From an uncultured Lachnospiraceae bacterium (GTDB taxonomy: Bacteria > Bacillota > Clostridia > Lachnospirales > Lachnospiraceae): a stretch of 64,000 nucleotides of DNA. The stretch covers positions 1-64,000 of the forward strand of contig CANQSA010000006.1 of the NCBI GenBank assembly GCA_947626415.1. The letters run 5' to 3'. The notes below the pieces were generated by a model. That model did not search any database. It was not told the DNA's origin and saw only the letters and a list, made by a program, of their open reading frames with translations. Positions 25,245 through 34,051 of this stretch are shown here, in pieces (within the stretch, counting starts at the first letter, position 1; each line of letters starts with the position of its first letter). A program made the position numbers and the translations under genes.

Positions 25245-26180
25245 ATGATCATACAAACAGGAATGCGGACGGATATTCCGGCGTTTTATTCCAAATGGCT
25301 GCTGAACAGAATCAAAGAAGGATTTGTGCTTGTGCGCAATCCGTATCATCCAAGTCAGGTGACGCGCTACAGCTTATCGCCGGATGTGGTGGATCTGATC
25401 ACATTTTGCACCAAGAATCCGGCGCCGATGCTGCCGCATATGGACGCATTGAAGCCGTACGGGCAATATTGGTTTGTAACCATCACGCCTTACGGAACCG
25501 ATATAGAGCCGAATGTTCCGGGCAAACACGAGGTTATGGAAACATTCAGACGGTTGTCGGATCTGGTCGGCGCTGACAGTATGGGCTGGCGCTATGATCC
25601 GATTTTCCTCGATGCGCGGCATTCTGTGGAATGGCACATTTCCAAATTTGCGGAGATAGCCGAGAATCTGGCCGGGTATACAAAGACCTGTGTGATCAGT
25701 TTCATTGATCTCTATGAAAAAGTAAAACGGAATTTTCCGACTGTAAAGGCGGTGCCGAGGGCTGACCGCCTTACTTTGGGGAAAGAACTGATTCGAATTG
25801 CGGCGCAGTACGGCATGACCGTTAAACCCTGCGCAGAGGGAGACGAGCTGGCGCCTTATGGAGCGGACTGCTCCGGCTGTATGACCGTTCAGACCTATGA
25901 AACAGCCCTGCATGCACGTCTTACCGTACCCGCGCGAAAGACCAATCAGAGAAACGGACAGTGCGCCTGCCTGCTGGGCGTGGATATCGGCGCTTATGAT
26001 ACCTGCGGCCATCTGTGCAAATATTGTTATGCCAACGCGAATCCGGATCTGGTAAAAGCAAATCGGAAGAAGCACGATCCGTCGTCTCCGTTCTTGCTGG
26101 GAGGCAGTCTGCCGGGGGATGTGATCCACGAGGCGCAGCAAAAGAGCTGGATCGACCGGCAGGTAAGGCTGGAACTGTAA
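25245..26180 (+). CDS. DUF1848 family protein
   Basis: A 311-residue protein of the DUF1848 family: IIQTGMRTDIPAFYSKW, RNPYHPSQVTRYSLSPDVV, FCTKNPAPML, WFVTITPYGTDIEPNVP, and a C-terminal Cys group (GQCACLLGVDIGAYDTCGHL plus CKYCYAN), which suggests a metal or iron-sulfur site. The fold and job are not known to me. Its base composition is GC-richer than the toxin-antitoxin pair before and the Vsr gene after it, so it may be a resident gene with acquired DNA on both sides. Confidence 0.82.
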   Translation: MIIQTGMRTDIPAFYSKWLLNRIKEGFVLVRNPYHPSQVTRYSLSPDVVDLITFCTKNPAPMLPHMDALKPYGQYWFVTITPYGTDIEPNVPGKHEVMETFRRLSDLVGADSMGWRYDPIFLDARHSVEWHISKFAEIAENLAGYTKTCVISFIDLYEKVKRNFPTVKAVPRADRLTLGKELIRIAAQYGMTVKPCAEGDELAPYGADCSGCMTVQTYETALHARLTVPARKTNQRNGQCACLLGVDIGAYDTCGHLCKYCYANANPDLVKANRKKHDPSSPFLLGGSLPGDVIHEAQQKSWIDRQVRLEL

Positions 26181-26278
26181 CTTTGAAAATTATTCAAGAA
26201 AACCAACATATTTTAATGACATAATTGATTTTTGTGCTTATATCAATTATAATATATGCACGGAAAGCTGGTGATATT

Positions 26279-26746
26279 ATGGATAATTTGACACCTGAAC
26301 AGCGACATAAGAATATGCAAAATATTAAAAGCTCAAATACTAAGATTGAAGTGAAACTACGAAAAGCATTATGGGAAAAAGGATATCGATATAGAAAAAA
26401 TTATAAAAATTTGCCCGGTAAGCCTGATATTGTGCTTACGAAATATCGAATAGCAATATTTTGTGATAGCGAGTTTTGGCACGGAAAAGATTGGGAGGTT
26501 TTAAAACCTAGATTACTGAAGGGGGAAAATCCAGATTATTGGGTTCAGAAGATTGAACGAAATATAGAAAGAGATTTTGAAAATGACAAAAAATTGTTAT
26601 TTATGGATTGGACGGTGATTAGATTCTGGGGGAATGAAATCATGAAAAGACCAGAAGAATGTATCCGAGTTATTGAAGAAACAATTTTTAATAATCGGGT
26701 GGAGGAGAGCATAGATGATGAATTGCCAGAAAATTTTGTTGAGTAA
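26279..26746 (+). CDS. vsr: Very short patch repair (Vsr-like) endonuclease
   Basis: A 155-residue protein: LTPEQRHKNMQNIKSSNTKI, LRKALWEKGYRYRKNYKNLP, GKPDIVLTKYRIAIFCDSEF and WHGKDWE. This is the Vsr layout, a strand-specific nick 5' of T in T:G mismatches left by deamination of 5-methylcytosine. The usual HGCFWH-type metal segment is here CDSEFWHG. It precedes two cytosine-C5 methyltransferases, the classical partner of Vsr. The ATG at 26279 starts the conserved N-terminus; the upstream in-frame ATG at 26225 would add a hydrophobic extension without a ribosome site. AT-rich. Confidence 0.87.
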   Translation: MDNLTPEQRHKNMQNIKSSNTKIEVKLRKALWEKGYRYRKNYKNLPGKPDIVLTKYRIAIFCDSEFWHGKDWEVLKPRLLKGENPDYWVQKIERNIERDFENDKKLLFMDWTVIRFWGNEIMKRPEECIRVIEETIFNNRVEESIDDELPENFVE

Positions 26747-26750
26747 AATA

Positions 26751-26890
26751 ATGGAATATTTCGCAAAGAAGAGTACAGATATTGTGCTCAGATGACTGGA
26801 TTTCTGGAGTATCCAAGCTGGGAGAGGCTTGGGTAATTCCAGATAATTCTGAGAAACCAGAGGATAAGCGAAAGAGAGTGGAAAGAAAAG
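26751..26890 (+). pseudogene. Remnant of an excisionase-like HTH (Fic/MerR-type N-terminal) gene
   Basis: From 26761 the frame reads RRVQILCSDDWISGVSKLG followed by EAWVIPDNSEKPEDKRK, the signature of the small helix-turn-helix found at the N-terminus of some Fic proteins and excisionase-like regulators (compare WNIPETAEKP in the Fic protein at 62328). The ATG at 26751 (MEYFAKK) is in another frame, so one frameshift separates the two halves, and the frame then runs into the methyltransferase gene. It appears to be a broken leftover, now serving as upstream sequence of the methyltransferase. Confidence 0.5.
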
Positions 26891-29413
26891 ATGCAAAAGG
26901 CTTTGAATGTAATAGATCTATTTTGTGGTGCAGGAGGTTTATCATTTGGGTTTGAAAGTGCAGGATACAATGTCCTTTTAGGAATTGATAATGATGCCAT
27001 GGCGTTGAAAACCTTTGAGATGAATCATAAAAATGCTAAAAGCATTTGCGGAGATATAACTCAAATAGATTATGAGAATGATATAAAATCATTGATAGGC
27101 GATCAACATATTGATGTAATAATAGGTGGGCCTCCTTGCCAGGGATTTTCGCTTTCCGGTCCCAGAAATTTTTCTGATCCTAGGAATAAACTCTATTTAA
27201 GTTATATTCGGCTGGTTGATGAGATAAGGCCCACGGCTTTTGTAATAGAGAATGTTCCTGGCCTTGTTTCGTTATTTGGTGGTGAAGTAAAAGATAATAT
27301 AATAAAAGTTTTTTCTGATATGGGATACAAAGTTGCATATAAAATATTGTGTGCTTCTGATTATGGTGTTCCGCAAAGCAGGAAAAGGGTATTTTTTGTT
27401 GGGATAAAGAACGGAAAAAATGAATTTGAATATCCAGAGAAGAATGCTGTTGAAGTGACATGTGAAATGGCTTTATCTGATTTGCCGGCTCTTATAGAGA
27501 CGCTTGGGACAGATAGTCAGGACTATGAAACCTTGCCTCAAAATGCTTATCAGGAATTAATGAGGAAAAATTCCAAAGCTGTACATAATCACATTGCAGC
27601 CACCCATTCTGAGAAGGTGCAGCATATTATTTCGCTGGTTCCGGATGGAGGAAATTATAAAGATTTACCAGAAGAATTTATAAAATCAAGAAATTTTCAT
27701 GTGGCGTGGACAAGGTTTAACAGCCAGAAGCCAGCTCCCACTATTGATACAGGACATAGACATCATTTCCATTACAAATATAATCGTGTTCCTACAGTGA
27801 GAGAATGCGCAAGGTTGCAATCTTTTCCTGATGATTTTATATTTTATGGTAATAAAACGCAGCAGTTTAGGCAAGTGGGAAATGCTGTGCCGCCGCTCAT
27901 GGCACAGGCGATTGCGGAAAAGATAAAAGAGATTTTTAAGGAGAATGAAATGGGTGAATATAAAATACCGGAAGAATATTATTTTAGGATTCATCATGTA
28001 CGTCCGCGTTTTAAGGGTGACATTGAGAATGTCTTATTCTATGTAGCAGGAGAGATAGCAGCTATTGGAGAATGCCCCGTAGACGAATTTGTTTATAAAG
28101 TGAATTGTGCATTATATAAATATCCGGGGAATGCGCATAGGGAATTGAAAACCATCAATAACTGGAGAACGGAAATATCTGCATTATTCGGATTTATAGA
28201 ACATACCGATACGACGGATAAACCGGGATTAAGGGCAATAGAACTGGCAAAGAATCAGGATTTAGTAGAGTGTTTTAAGATCTTCTTATATAACTTTCAA
28301 TATCCGGGAGCGCATATAAAACCGAAAAATGTCCTTGAGCAAATTGAGGCTGGCATTAAATTTAAGCCGGCGCAGTATATTTTGCAGCTTCTTAGATATG
28401 CCAATAAGGACGGAGGAAATGCGGTAGGTCTTACAAAATATGAAATTTGTCATTGTATCTTTAATGATTTAAGAGTAACAAGGGATCATGAAGGTGTTGA
28501 TAAAACATGGAAAAGAATTCAGGATAATAGAAATAGTAAAGTGAACTATGATCAGACTGGTGATGTGATACGTTATGCTGGTGATATTGTAGACTATATG
28601 GAAATTGCCAACTTATTGAAAACCTATGATAATAGAATGTATTATCTTAACACGTTAGAAGAAGAATCAATTATCAAATTTTGCGAATCAGCAGAATGGT
28701 TTGCTGAATATGATAGCATGATTAATGCGAAATCTGGAAGTATAGAGGCAGTAAAAGAGTGTATAAGAGGGTGGTTCGCATATGTAAACAGGGATATAAA
28801 GGAAACGGATTTTTCTACAGATATTCTTGCTTATATTGCTTCTGATGAAGAAGAACTTCGTCAGTTGAAAGAGAATACTGTTCAAGCGCAAATGGCAGCA
28901 CTGACTGATTTAGTAGATAGAGAAAAAGAGTATGATTATCGAGTTGCGACGTATTATGATACCCTTACAACAAAAGATATTGGTGATATCGGAGAAGGTT
29001 TAGTTCACGGGCATGAGTGTATGCGAGTGAAACTAGGGGGAAGAGAAGACCTAATTCATCTTATAAAAAGGATTCCGACACAATTTGCTGTTGGATATGA
29101 TATTAGTTCGGTTGAATTGGATGAAAAGAAACGATATATTGAAGTAAAAACAACAATTAGTTCTAAACCCATTCATTTTAATAAAATTCATTTAACCAGA
29201 AATGAGTGGAATACTGCAAGCAGCACTCATGAATGTTATTATGTTTATCGGCTTTTGCTTAGTAGAAATGAAAGAAAATTATTTCTTTTGCAAGATCCTG
29301 TCGGGCTGTATAAAAATGACCAGATAGAAATGGTGCCGTCTGATGGGGCTGATATAACATTTGATCCAAATAAGGTTGGAAGATTTGAGGACTTGTTGAC
29401 ATGGAAAAAATAA
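26891..29413 (+). CDS. DNA (cytosine-5-)-methyltransferase fused to a nuclease-like C-terminal domain
   Basis: An 840-residue fusion. Residues 1-345 are a complete C5 methyltransferase: VIDLFCGAGGLSFGF (motif I), GGPPCQGFSLSGPRN with the catalytic Cys (IV), ENVPGL (VI), QSRKRVFFVGI (VIII), RECARLQSFPDDFIF (IX), QVGNAVPPLMAQAIA (X). Residues about 350-660 are helical and unrecognised. Residues about 690-840 carry GYDISSVELDEKKRYIEVKT, an Asp then Glu-x-Lys pattern like PD-(D/E)xK nucleases and DUF3883. This suggests a one-polypeptide restriction-modification enzyme. It overlaps the second methyltransferase by 13 bp. No strong ribosome site; AAAGAAAAG precedes the ATG. AT-rich, probably acquired. 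Confidence 0.85.
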   Translation: MQKALNVIDLFCGAGGLSFGFESAGYNVLLGIDNDAMALKTFEMNHKNAKSICGDITQIDYENDIKSLIGDQHIDVIIGGPPCQGFSLSGPRNFSDPRNKLYLSYIRLVDEIRPTAFVIENVPGLVSLFGGEVKDNIIKVFSDMGYKVAYKILCASDYGVPQSRKRVFFVGIKNGKNEFEYPEKNAVEVTCEMALSDLPALIETLGTDSQDYETLPQNAYQELMRKNSKAVHNHIAATHSEKVQHIISLVPDGGNYKDLPEEFIKSRNFHVAWTRFNSQKPAPTIDTGHRHHFHYKYNRVPTVRECARLQSFPDDFIFYGNKTQQFRQVGNAVPPLMAQAIAEKIKEIFKENEMGEYKIPEEYYFRIHHVRPRFKGDIENVLFYVAGEIAAIGECPVDEFVYKVNCALYKYPGNAHRELKTINNWRTEISALFGFIEHTDTTDKPGLRAIELAKNQDLVECFKIFLYNFQYPGAHIKPKNVLEQIEAGIKFKPAQYILQLLRYANKDGGNAVGLTKYEICHCIFNDLRVTRDHEGVDKTWKRIQDNRNSKVNYDQTGDVIRYAGDIVDYMEIANLLKTYDNRMYYLNTLEEESIIKFCESAEWFAEYDSMINAKSGSIEAVKECIRGWFAYVNRDIKETDFSTDILAYIASDEEELRQLKENTVQAQMAALTDLVDREKEYDYRVATYYDTLTTKDIGDIGEGLVHGHECMRVKLGGREDLIHLIKRIPTQFAVGYDISSVELDEKKRYIEVKTTISSKPIHFNKIHLTRNEWNTASSTHECYYVYRLLLSRNERKLFLLQDPVGLYKNDQIEMVPSDGADITFDPNKVGRFEDLLTWKK

Positions 29414-30375
29414 GAGTAGCCTCTCTGTTTTGCGGATGCGGGGGGACGGATGTAGGATTGCTGGGAGGATTTGAGTATCTTGGCAAATACTATAGTCATA
29501 ATAATATGAAAATTGTATATGCCAATGATATTGATTCTAACGCCTGTGCTATATTTGAGCAAAATTTTGGAATAAGGCCCGATAATAGGGATATTCGGGA
29601 AGTTAAATCTGAAGAGCTTCCAGAATTTGATGTACTGACAGGGGGATTTCCATGTCAGTCGTTTTCGATCGTAGCGCAGAATCCGATTCGTTTAGGAATA
29701 AAGGATGACAGAGGAAAACTTTTTTTTGAAATGTGTAGAATTCTTAGGGAAAAAAAGCCAAAATGCTTTATCGCGGAGAATGTAAAAGGAATTATGACAG
29801 CTAATAAACGAAGCGCGTTTCCACTGATTCTGAAAGAATTTGAAGATAGTGGATATGATGTCAAATATATGGTGTTGAATGCAGCATCATATGGGGTTCC
29901 ACAGAAAAGAGAAAGGGTTATCATTGTTGGCTTTAGAAAGGATTTGAAAATAAAATTTGATTTTCCAGAGGAAGTTTTTTCTATAGAAGATGAATATGTT
30001 CCATTAAAGGCCGTAATAGAAGACGAAGTAGGAGAAAAATATTTCTTCAGCGAGAAAGCGGTGGCTGGAATGATGAAGAACAGAGAGTCTATGAATAAAG
30101 GAAGAGCACAGGACATCAATAAACCTTGTAATACAGTCGGGGCTCATCTTGCAAAAGTATCTCTTAATAGCACAGACCCTGTTCTTATGATTGGAAATCG
30201 ATATAGAAGATTCACGCCTAGAGAAGTGGCAAGGATACAATCGTTTCCAGAGAATTTTAAGTTGGTTGGAACTGAATCTGCGCAATATAGAGCACTTGGA
30301 AATGCAATACCACCGGTAATGTTTTGGTATGTGGCAAATGCGGCAAGAGAGTGTTTGAAAATGATAGAAAGCTGA
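29401..30375 (+). CDS. DNA (cytosine-5-)-methyltransferase (second)
   Basis: A 324-residue stand-alone C5 methyltransferase: VASLFCGCGGTDVGL (I), NDIDSNACAIFEQNF (II), TGGFPCQSFSIVAQN with the catalytic Cys (IV), AENVKGI (VI), VPQKRERVIIVGF (VIII), RRFTPREVARIQSFPENFKL (IX), YRALGNAIPPVMFWYV (X). The short variable region between motifs VIII and IX sets its target, which cannot be read. Overlap of 13 bp with the fused methyltransferase indicates one operon; two enzymes may modify the two strands of an asymmetric site. Ends at the AT-rich gap with a terminator. Confidence 0.94.
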   Translation: MEKIRVASLFCGCGGTDVGLLGGFEYLGKYYSHNNMKIVYANDIDSNACAIFEQNFGIRPDNRDIREVKSEELPEFDVLTGGFPCQSFSIVAQNPIRLGIKDDRGKLFFEMCRILREKKPKCFIAENVKGIMTANKRSAFPLILKEFEDSGYDVKYMVLNAASYGVPQKRERVIIVGFRKDLKIKFDFPEEVFSIEDEYVPLKAVIEDEVGEKYFFSEKAVAGMMKNRESMNKGRAQDINKPCNTVGAHLAKVSLNSTDPVLMIGNRYRRFTPREVARIQSFPENFKLVGTESAQYRALGNAIPPVMFWYVANAARECLKMIES

Positions 30376-30446
30376 TAGAAGAATGGCAGAATCATTGAAA
30401 AAATGCGGCTGCCGTTAAATATATAAAAAGGTATAAGAAATGGTAT

Positions 30447-30489
30447 GGAGAAACGGCTCAGATTATGTACTATGTCGTTTCTCCGTTTT
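30447..30489 (+). terminator. Intrinsic terminator after the methyltransferase pair
   Basis: GGAGAAACG (30447-30455) pairs with CGTTTCTCC (30476-30484), followed by GTTTTG. A short ORF crossing this hairpin (30445-30654) is not considered real. Confidence 0.65.
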
Positions 30490-30685
30490 GTTGGCCTTTC
30501 AGAAAGACTTAAGAATAGTTTGCTTTTTGTAAGTTGGTGCTTTATCTGTTCCAGACTGTTAGAATTTTCTAGATTGAGATATCTTTCATATTCATTAAGG
30601 CAGCAGTTTGCGAAGGACTGTTTTGTCTACTCTGATTTGTACTTAGTTTTTTAACAGGGTTTTTATGGAGAAAATAGAAATTTTA
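30490..30685. other. AT-rich noncoding gap
   Basis: Between the terminator and the promoter of the HEPN gene there is about 200 bp of AT-rich sequence. I see no gene with a ribosome site, no repeat and no strong fold in it. Confidence 0.5.
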
Positions 30686-30694
30686 TGATATAAT
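30686..30694 (+). promoter_or_regulatory. Extended -10 promoter of the ApeA-like gene
   Basis: TGA TATAAT (30686-30694) with no clear -35; predicted start near 30701, followed by TTGGAGG 6 bases before the ATG at 30726. Confidence 0.5.
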
Positions 30695-30725
30695 TTTTTA
30701 TATGTTATTTTGAATTGGAGGTATT

Positions 30726-32060
30726 ATGATTAAGAGAAAAACGGATAATTTTACAGGATTTGTTTTACAAGATGAGAAAAAGATATATTTTCATGCTATT
30801 GATAAGATTTTTTACTTTATTTCTGAAAGAGCAGGTATTTTTGCTGAAGCAGAAAAAAATGTATTATATTCTCCTGATAACTTTTGGTATGGATATACGA
30901 CTGATGGATATCAATTAGCAATCTATACTGGGGATGAAGAAAAAGAAATAGGTGCAAACTACAGGATTAAACCTGGGATATATATTATTAGCAAAGCTAA
31001 TATTCAACAATATGATATGTCAAAATTTCAAGCAATAGAATTTATTGGAGGAACTTTAAATAATTTATATCAGCAGGAGCGCATTGCCATGAAATACGAA
31101 GAAAGTAGTTTTGTTAAAACATACCCGTTGTTTAAGGAAGAATATGTAGTAAAAATCAGGGAATATGAATGTAAATTGATCATTAGGAATTTCCCGTCAG
31201 AGTCAATTCCGTCAGCAATGGATGTGATAGTCCGTTATGAGTTCCCTGATAAAATGCCGTTAAAAACAATTAGCTTGGTCTATAATGTGATACTTAATAT
31301 ATGCAGACTCATGACGAACAGGGAAAATATCGGATTTGATGAAGTGCGATTATTTCAAGTGGATGATGAAAGTCAAAAGTGGTCATATTTTGCAGATGGG
31401 TTTATAAATTTCCAATATGAAAAATTTACTCAAAAGACATACAGAAAAAACATTTTATTTTCAGATCTTCATGATTGTATGAGTAAATTGCACGCGATAG
31501 TTTCTGCTGATACGGAAGGAAAATCAACATACTTATTTGATTTTTATGCTGAAAATGATGCAGATGTATTCGTTTTGTCTGATAACAAAATAAAAAGTAT
31601 ATGTTCTTCAATAGAATGTGAATTGGATTTTGTTAAGGATTTACATGATGATGAGAACAAAAATTTAACAGAATTGATTAAACAGATAAAATCTGTAATA
31701 AAAGAACATAAAAAAACAGATAAAAAGCTGGAACAAAAAACGTATGATATGATTGGCAGCAGTATGTCACACTGGGGAATGGCGAACAGCAGGAAAATCT
31801 TTTTGCTGTATTTGAAAAATCAGTTGTATATGGATATATATAAAACGGTGAACAAGATACCATGTACAGAAGAAAATATTGCAGATTTTATAAAATATAG
31901 AAATGATATCACTCATGGACGATACAGAACAGTGGATTCCAATATTGTGAATGCTACATATACATTGACAGCATTGACATACTGTTGTTTCTTGAAAAGA
32001 ATTGGTATACAGGAATCTGATCTCAAACGGTTGTTTGAACAAAACCGAATAGGATGGTGA
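30726..32060 (+). CDS. ApeA-like HEPN domain protein (putative anti-phage RNase)
   Basis: A 444-residue protein. The N-terminal half (about residues 1-280) is rich in beta strands and looks like the ApeA N-terminal sensing domain (NFTGFVLQDEKKIYFHA, IEFIGGTLNNLY). The C-terminal part (about 290-444) is helical and carries an intact HEPN catalytic motif RNDITH at residues 392-397 within IKYRNDITHGRYR. ApeA and related proteins stop phage growth by HEPN ribonuclease activity. It has its own promoter and sits beside the restriction-modification genes, as expected for a defence island. The ApeA label rests on architecture and motif, not on a search. Confidence 0.65.
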   Translation: MIKRKTDNFTGFVLQDEKKIYFHAIDKIFYFISERAGIFAEAEKNVLYSPDNFWYGYTTDGYQLAIYTGDEEKEIGANYRIKPGIYIISKANIQQYDMSKFQAIEFIGGTLNNLYQQERIAMKYEESSFVKTYPLFKEEYVVKIREYECKLIIRNFPSESIPSAMDVIVRYEFPDKMPLKTISLVYNVILNICRLMTNRENIGFDEVRLFQVDDESQKWSYFADGFINFQYEKFTQKTYRKNILFSDLHDCMSKLHAIVSADTEGKSTYLFDFYAENDADVFVLSDNKIKSICSSIECELDFVKDLHDDENKNLTELIKQIKSVIKEHKKTDKKLEQKTYDMIGSSMSHWGMANSRKIFLLYLKNQLYMDIYKTVNKIPCTEENIADFIKYRNDITHGRYRTVDSNIVNATYTLTALTYCCFLKRIGIQESDLKRLFEQNRIGW

Positions 32061-32065
32061 GATAA

Positions 32066-32197
32066 ATGATTTTTGAGAAGAGATGCGTTTTTGATCCCTT
32101 TAATGAGATAACAGATGAAGAAAAATATACGGCCGATTTAGAGATCATCGCGCAGTTAAAAGAAAGGACCTCCCTATGCACATTACGATTGCCATAG
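32066..32197 (+). CDS. Short hypothetical ORF or gene remnant
   Basis: A 43-codon frame starting MIFEKRCVFDPFNEITDEEK and continuing acidic, with its first 36 codons between the HEPN gene and the glycerate kinase and its end overlapping the kinase start. GGTGAGATAA lies just upstream of the ATG. The composition looks protein-like, but its last codons overlap another gene in a different frame, so it may be the surviving start of a truncated gene at the right edge of the island. No family recognised. Confidence 0.3.
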   Translation: MIFEKRCVFDPFNEITDEEKYTADLEIIAQLKERTSLCTLRLP

Positions 32198-33432
32198 ACG
32201 CCTTCAAAGGCAGTCTGACTTCGCCGGAAGCCGGAACTGCGGCGGCAGAAGGTATCCGGCGGGTATATCCGGATGCGAAGATTACAGTCAAACCCATAGC
32301 GGACGGCGGAGAAGGCACAGTAGAAGCCCTGACGGCCGGACTGGGCGGTACGCTGCGCCGAATCACGGTGACCGGTCCGCTGGGGGAACCGGTGACTGCC
32401 GCTTACGGAATTGTTGATTTAGAGAAAACGTGGGGGACGGAAGAAACGGCGGAAGAAGCGGCAGGCAAAACAGAAGAAAAAACCGCGGCAGGGCAGGACA
32501 AGCTCGCGGTGCTGGAAATGGCACAGGCGGCGGGGCTGACCCTGGTGCCTGAAAAAAAGAGAAACCCGCTTAACACTACGACCTACGGCGTGGGAGAACT
32601 GATTCGGGACGCCATTGCGCAGGGCTGCAGACGGTTCCTGGTAGGAATCGGCGGCAGCGCGACCAATGACGGCGGGATCGGAATGCTGCAGGCGCTGGGA
32701 TATGACCTGCTGAATCAGGCGGGACAGCCGGCAGCGTTTGGCGCGAAGGGATTGTCGGAACTGGCGGCAGTCGGAACAGCGCATGTGATACCGGAACTGA
32801 AAGAATGTACCTTTCGGATTGCCTGCGATGTAACGAATCCCCTGTGCGGAAGCCAGGGCTGCAGCGCCGTATTCGCACCGCAGAAAGGCGCCGATGCGCA
32901 AATGGCAGCGGATATGGATCGTTGGATGGAACACTATGCGAAGCTGATGGAGAGCTTTTTACGCAGCAATGGGCTGGCGCGGGCAGACGGTGTATTATCG
33001 CGCTGTCCGGGCGCGGGCGCGGCGGGCGGTCTGGGCTTCGCGTTTCTGGCGTTTACCAATGCGTCGCTGGAATCCGGTATTCAGATCGTGCTGGAGGAAA
33101 GCGGATTGGAACAGGCAGTCCGGCAGTCGGACATTGTAATCACCGGCGAAGGGCGGCTGGACGCTCAGACGGCTATGGGAAAAGCACCGGCGGGCGTGGC
33201 GGCGCTGGCAAAGAAGTACGGGAAACCGGTGATCGGATTTGCCGGTTGTGTGGCAGAGGATGCGGGCGCATGCCATCAGGCGGGAATTGACGCCTGTTTT
33301 CCGATTCTGCGGCAGACGGTCTCAGAGGCGGACGCCATGAACCCCGAACGGGCAAAGGTAAATCTGGCGAATACGGCGGAACAGGTATTTCGCCTGATCC
33401 GGACATGGAATGAACATAAAATGGATTTATAA
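32176..33432 (+). CDS. Glycerate kinase (GarK/GlxK type)
   Basis: Phosphorylates D-glycerate to 2-phosphoglycerate (or 3-phosphoglycerate). Marks: IAIDAFKGSLTSPEAG, VKPIADGGEGTVEAL, GIGGSATNDGGIGMLQALG, CPGAGAAGGLGFAF, GEGRLDAQTAMGKAPAGVA. The 418-residue length exceeds the usual 370-380 because of an acidic, low-complexity insert after the IVDLEK segment (about residues 82-108, with ETAEEAAGKTEEKTA). Base composition returns to the GC-richer host type, marking the right end of the island. Confidence 0.92.
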   Translation: MHITIAIDAFKGSLTSPEAGTAAAEGIRRVYPDAKITVKPIADGGEGTVEALTAGLGGTLRRITVTGPLGEPVTAAYGIVDLEKTWGTEETAEEAAGKTEEKTAAGQDKLAVLEMAQAAGLTLVPEKKRNPLNTTTYGVGELIRDAIAQGCRRFLVGIGGSATNDGGIGMLQALGYDLLNQAGQPAAFGAKGLSELAAVGTAHVIPELKECTFRIACDVTNPLCGSQGCSAVFAPQKGADAQMAADMDRWMEHYAKLMESFLRSNGLARADGVLSRCPGAGAAGGLGFAFLAFTNASLESGIQIVLEESGLEQAVRQSDIVITGEGRLDAQTAMGKAPAGVAALAKKYGKPVIGFAGCVAEDAGACHQAGIDACFPILRQTVSEADAMNPERAKVNLANTAEQVFRLIRTWNEHKMDL

Positions 33433-33474
33433 TAGCCATAAGAACACAGAAACAGAATGAAATGGAGAGATAAC

Positions 33475-33969
33475 ATGTTTTTTGAACGATATTCAAACTG
33501 GTTTGGCGGAAAAAATCCGCTCTTATATCTGATCGTGGGAATTGTATTGCTGATCTGGCCGCAGGTGACGACCATTACGGCCTGTATTATAGTCGGAGCG
33601 GTGCTCTGTATTTATGGGATCATTTCCGTCCTTCAATACCGGAAGAGTCCGGAACTTGTGTTTACGGAGTTCCGGCTGATCGTGGGAATTTTGGCGCTGA
33701 TCGGCGGCGTACTCCTGCTGCTTTTCCCGAAATTTTTCCTGTCGATCATACCGTTCGTATTCGGAATCTTAGTAGTTGTTCATGGAATCCTGGAAATTCA
33801 AAAAGCCATGGATCTGAAACGGATGCACACGAATACCTGGTGGGTGACTGCGGCAGAAGGCGGGATCGAGATTGTTTTAGGACTGCTTTTGATTTTCAAC
33901 CCGTTTTCGGCGACCGTGATCGTGGTGCGGATTTTGGGAGTTTTGCTGATCGTAGAAGCATTTATATAG
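33475..33969 (+). CDS. DUF308 (HdeD-like) membrane protein
   Basis: A 164-residue polytopic membrane protein with about six helices and the HdeD/DUF308 layout (YLIVGIVLLIWPQV, LIVGILALIGGVLLLLFP, GIEIVLGLLLIFNP). Function in Firmicutes unknown; in E. coli HdeD is an acid-stress membrane protein. The ATG at 33475 is preferred to 33457 because GGAGAGAT lies just upstream. The protein ends abruptly at LLIVEAFI, about one loop shorter than usual, directly before the purine-rich repeats, so the 3' end may have been lost. Confidence 0.8.
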   Translation: MFFERYSNWFGGKNPLLYLIVGIVLLIWPQVTTITACIIVGAVLCIYGIISVLQYRKSPELVFTEFRLIVGILALIGGVLLLLFPKFFLSIIPFVFGILVVVHGILEIQKAMDLKRMHTNTWWVTAAEGGIEIVLGLLLIFNPFSATVIVVRILGVLLIVEAFI

Positions 33970-34051
33970 GAGAAACGGATTAGGCGAGACAGAGTTAGAA
34001 GAGATGGAGTAGGAAAGACAGATTAGAAGAGGCGGATGAGGAGAGACAGAT
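33969..34051 (+). repeat. Imperfect tandem purine-rich repeat
   Basis: Two units of 28-29 bp (33988-34016 and 34017-34044) share GACAGA(g)TTAGAAGAG with GGA-rich ends, a third begins at 34045 (GACAGAT), and a degenerate copy precedes (from 33969). The tract links the DUF308 stop to the AlkD start and carries several GGAG-like motifs. Confidence 0.6.

Noticed and set aside
30445..30654. 69-codon ORF after the methyltransferase pair
   Set aside because: Its start lies in the terminator stem, there is no ribosome site, and the peptide looks random.
23649..32200. Integrative element with integrase and att sites
   Set aside because: The island is AT-rich, but no integrase, recombinase or flanking direct repeat could be found by eye, so only a defence-like island is claimed.
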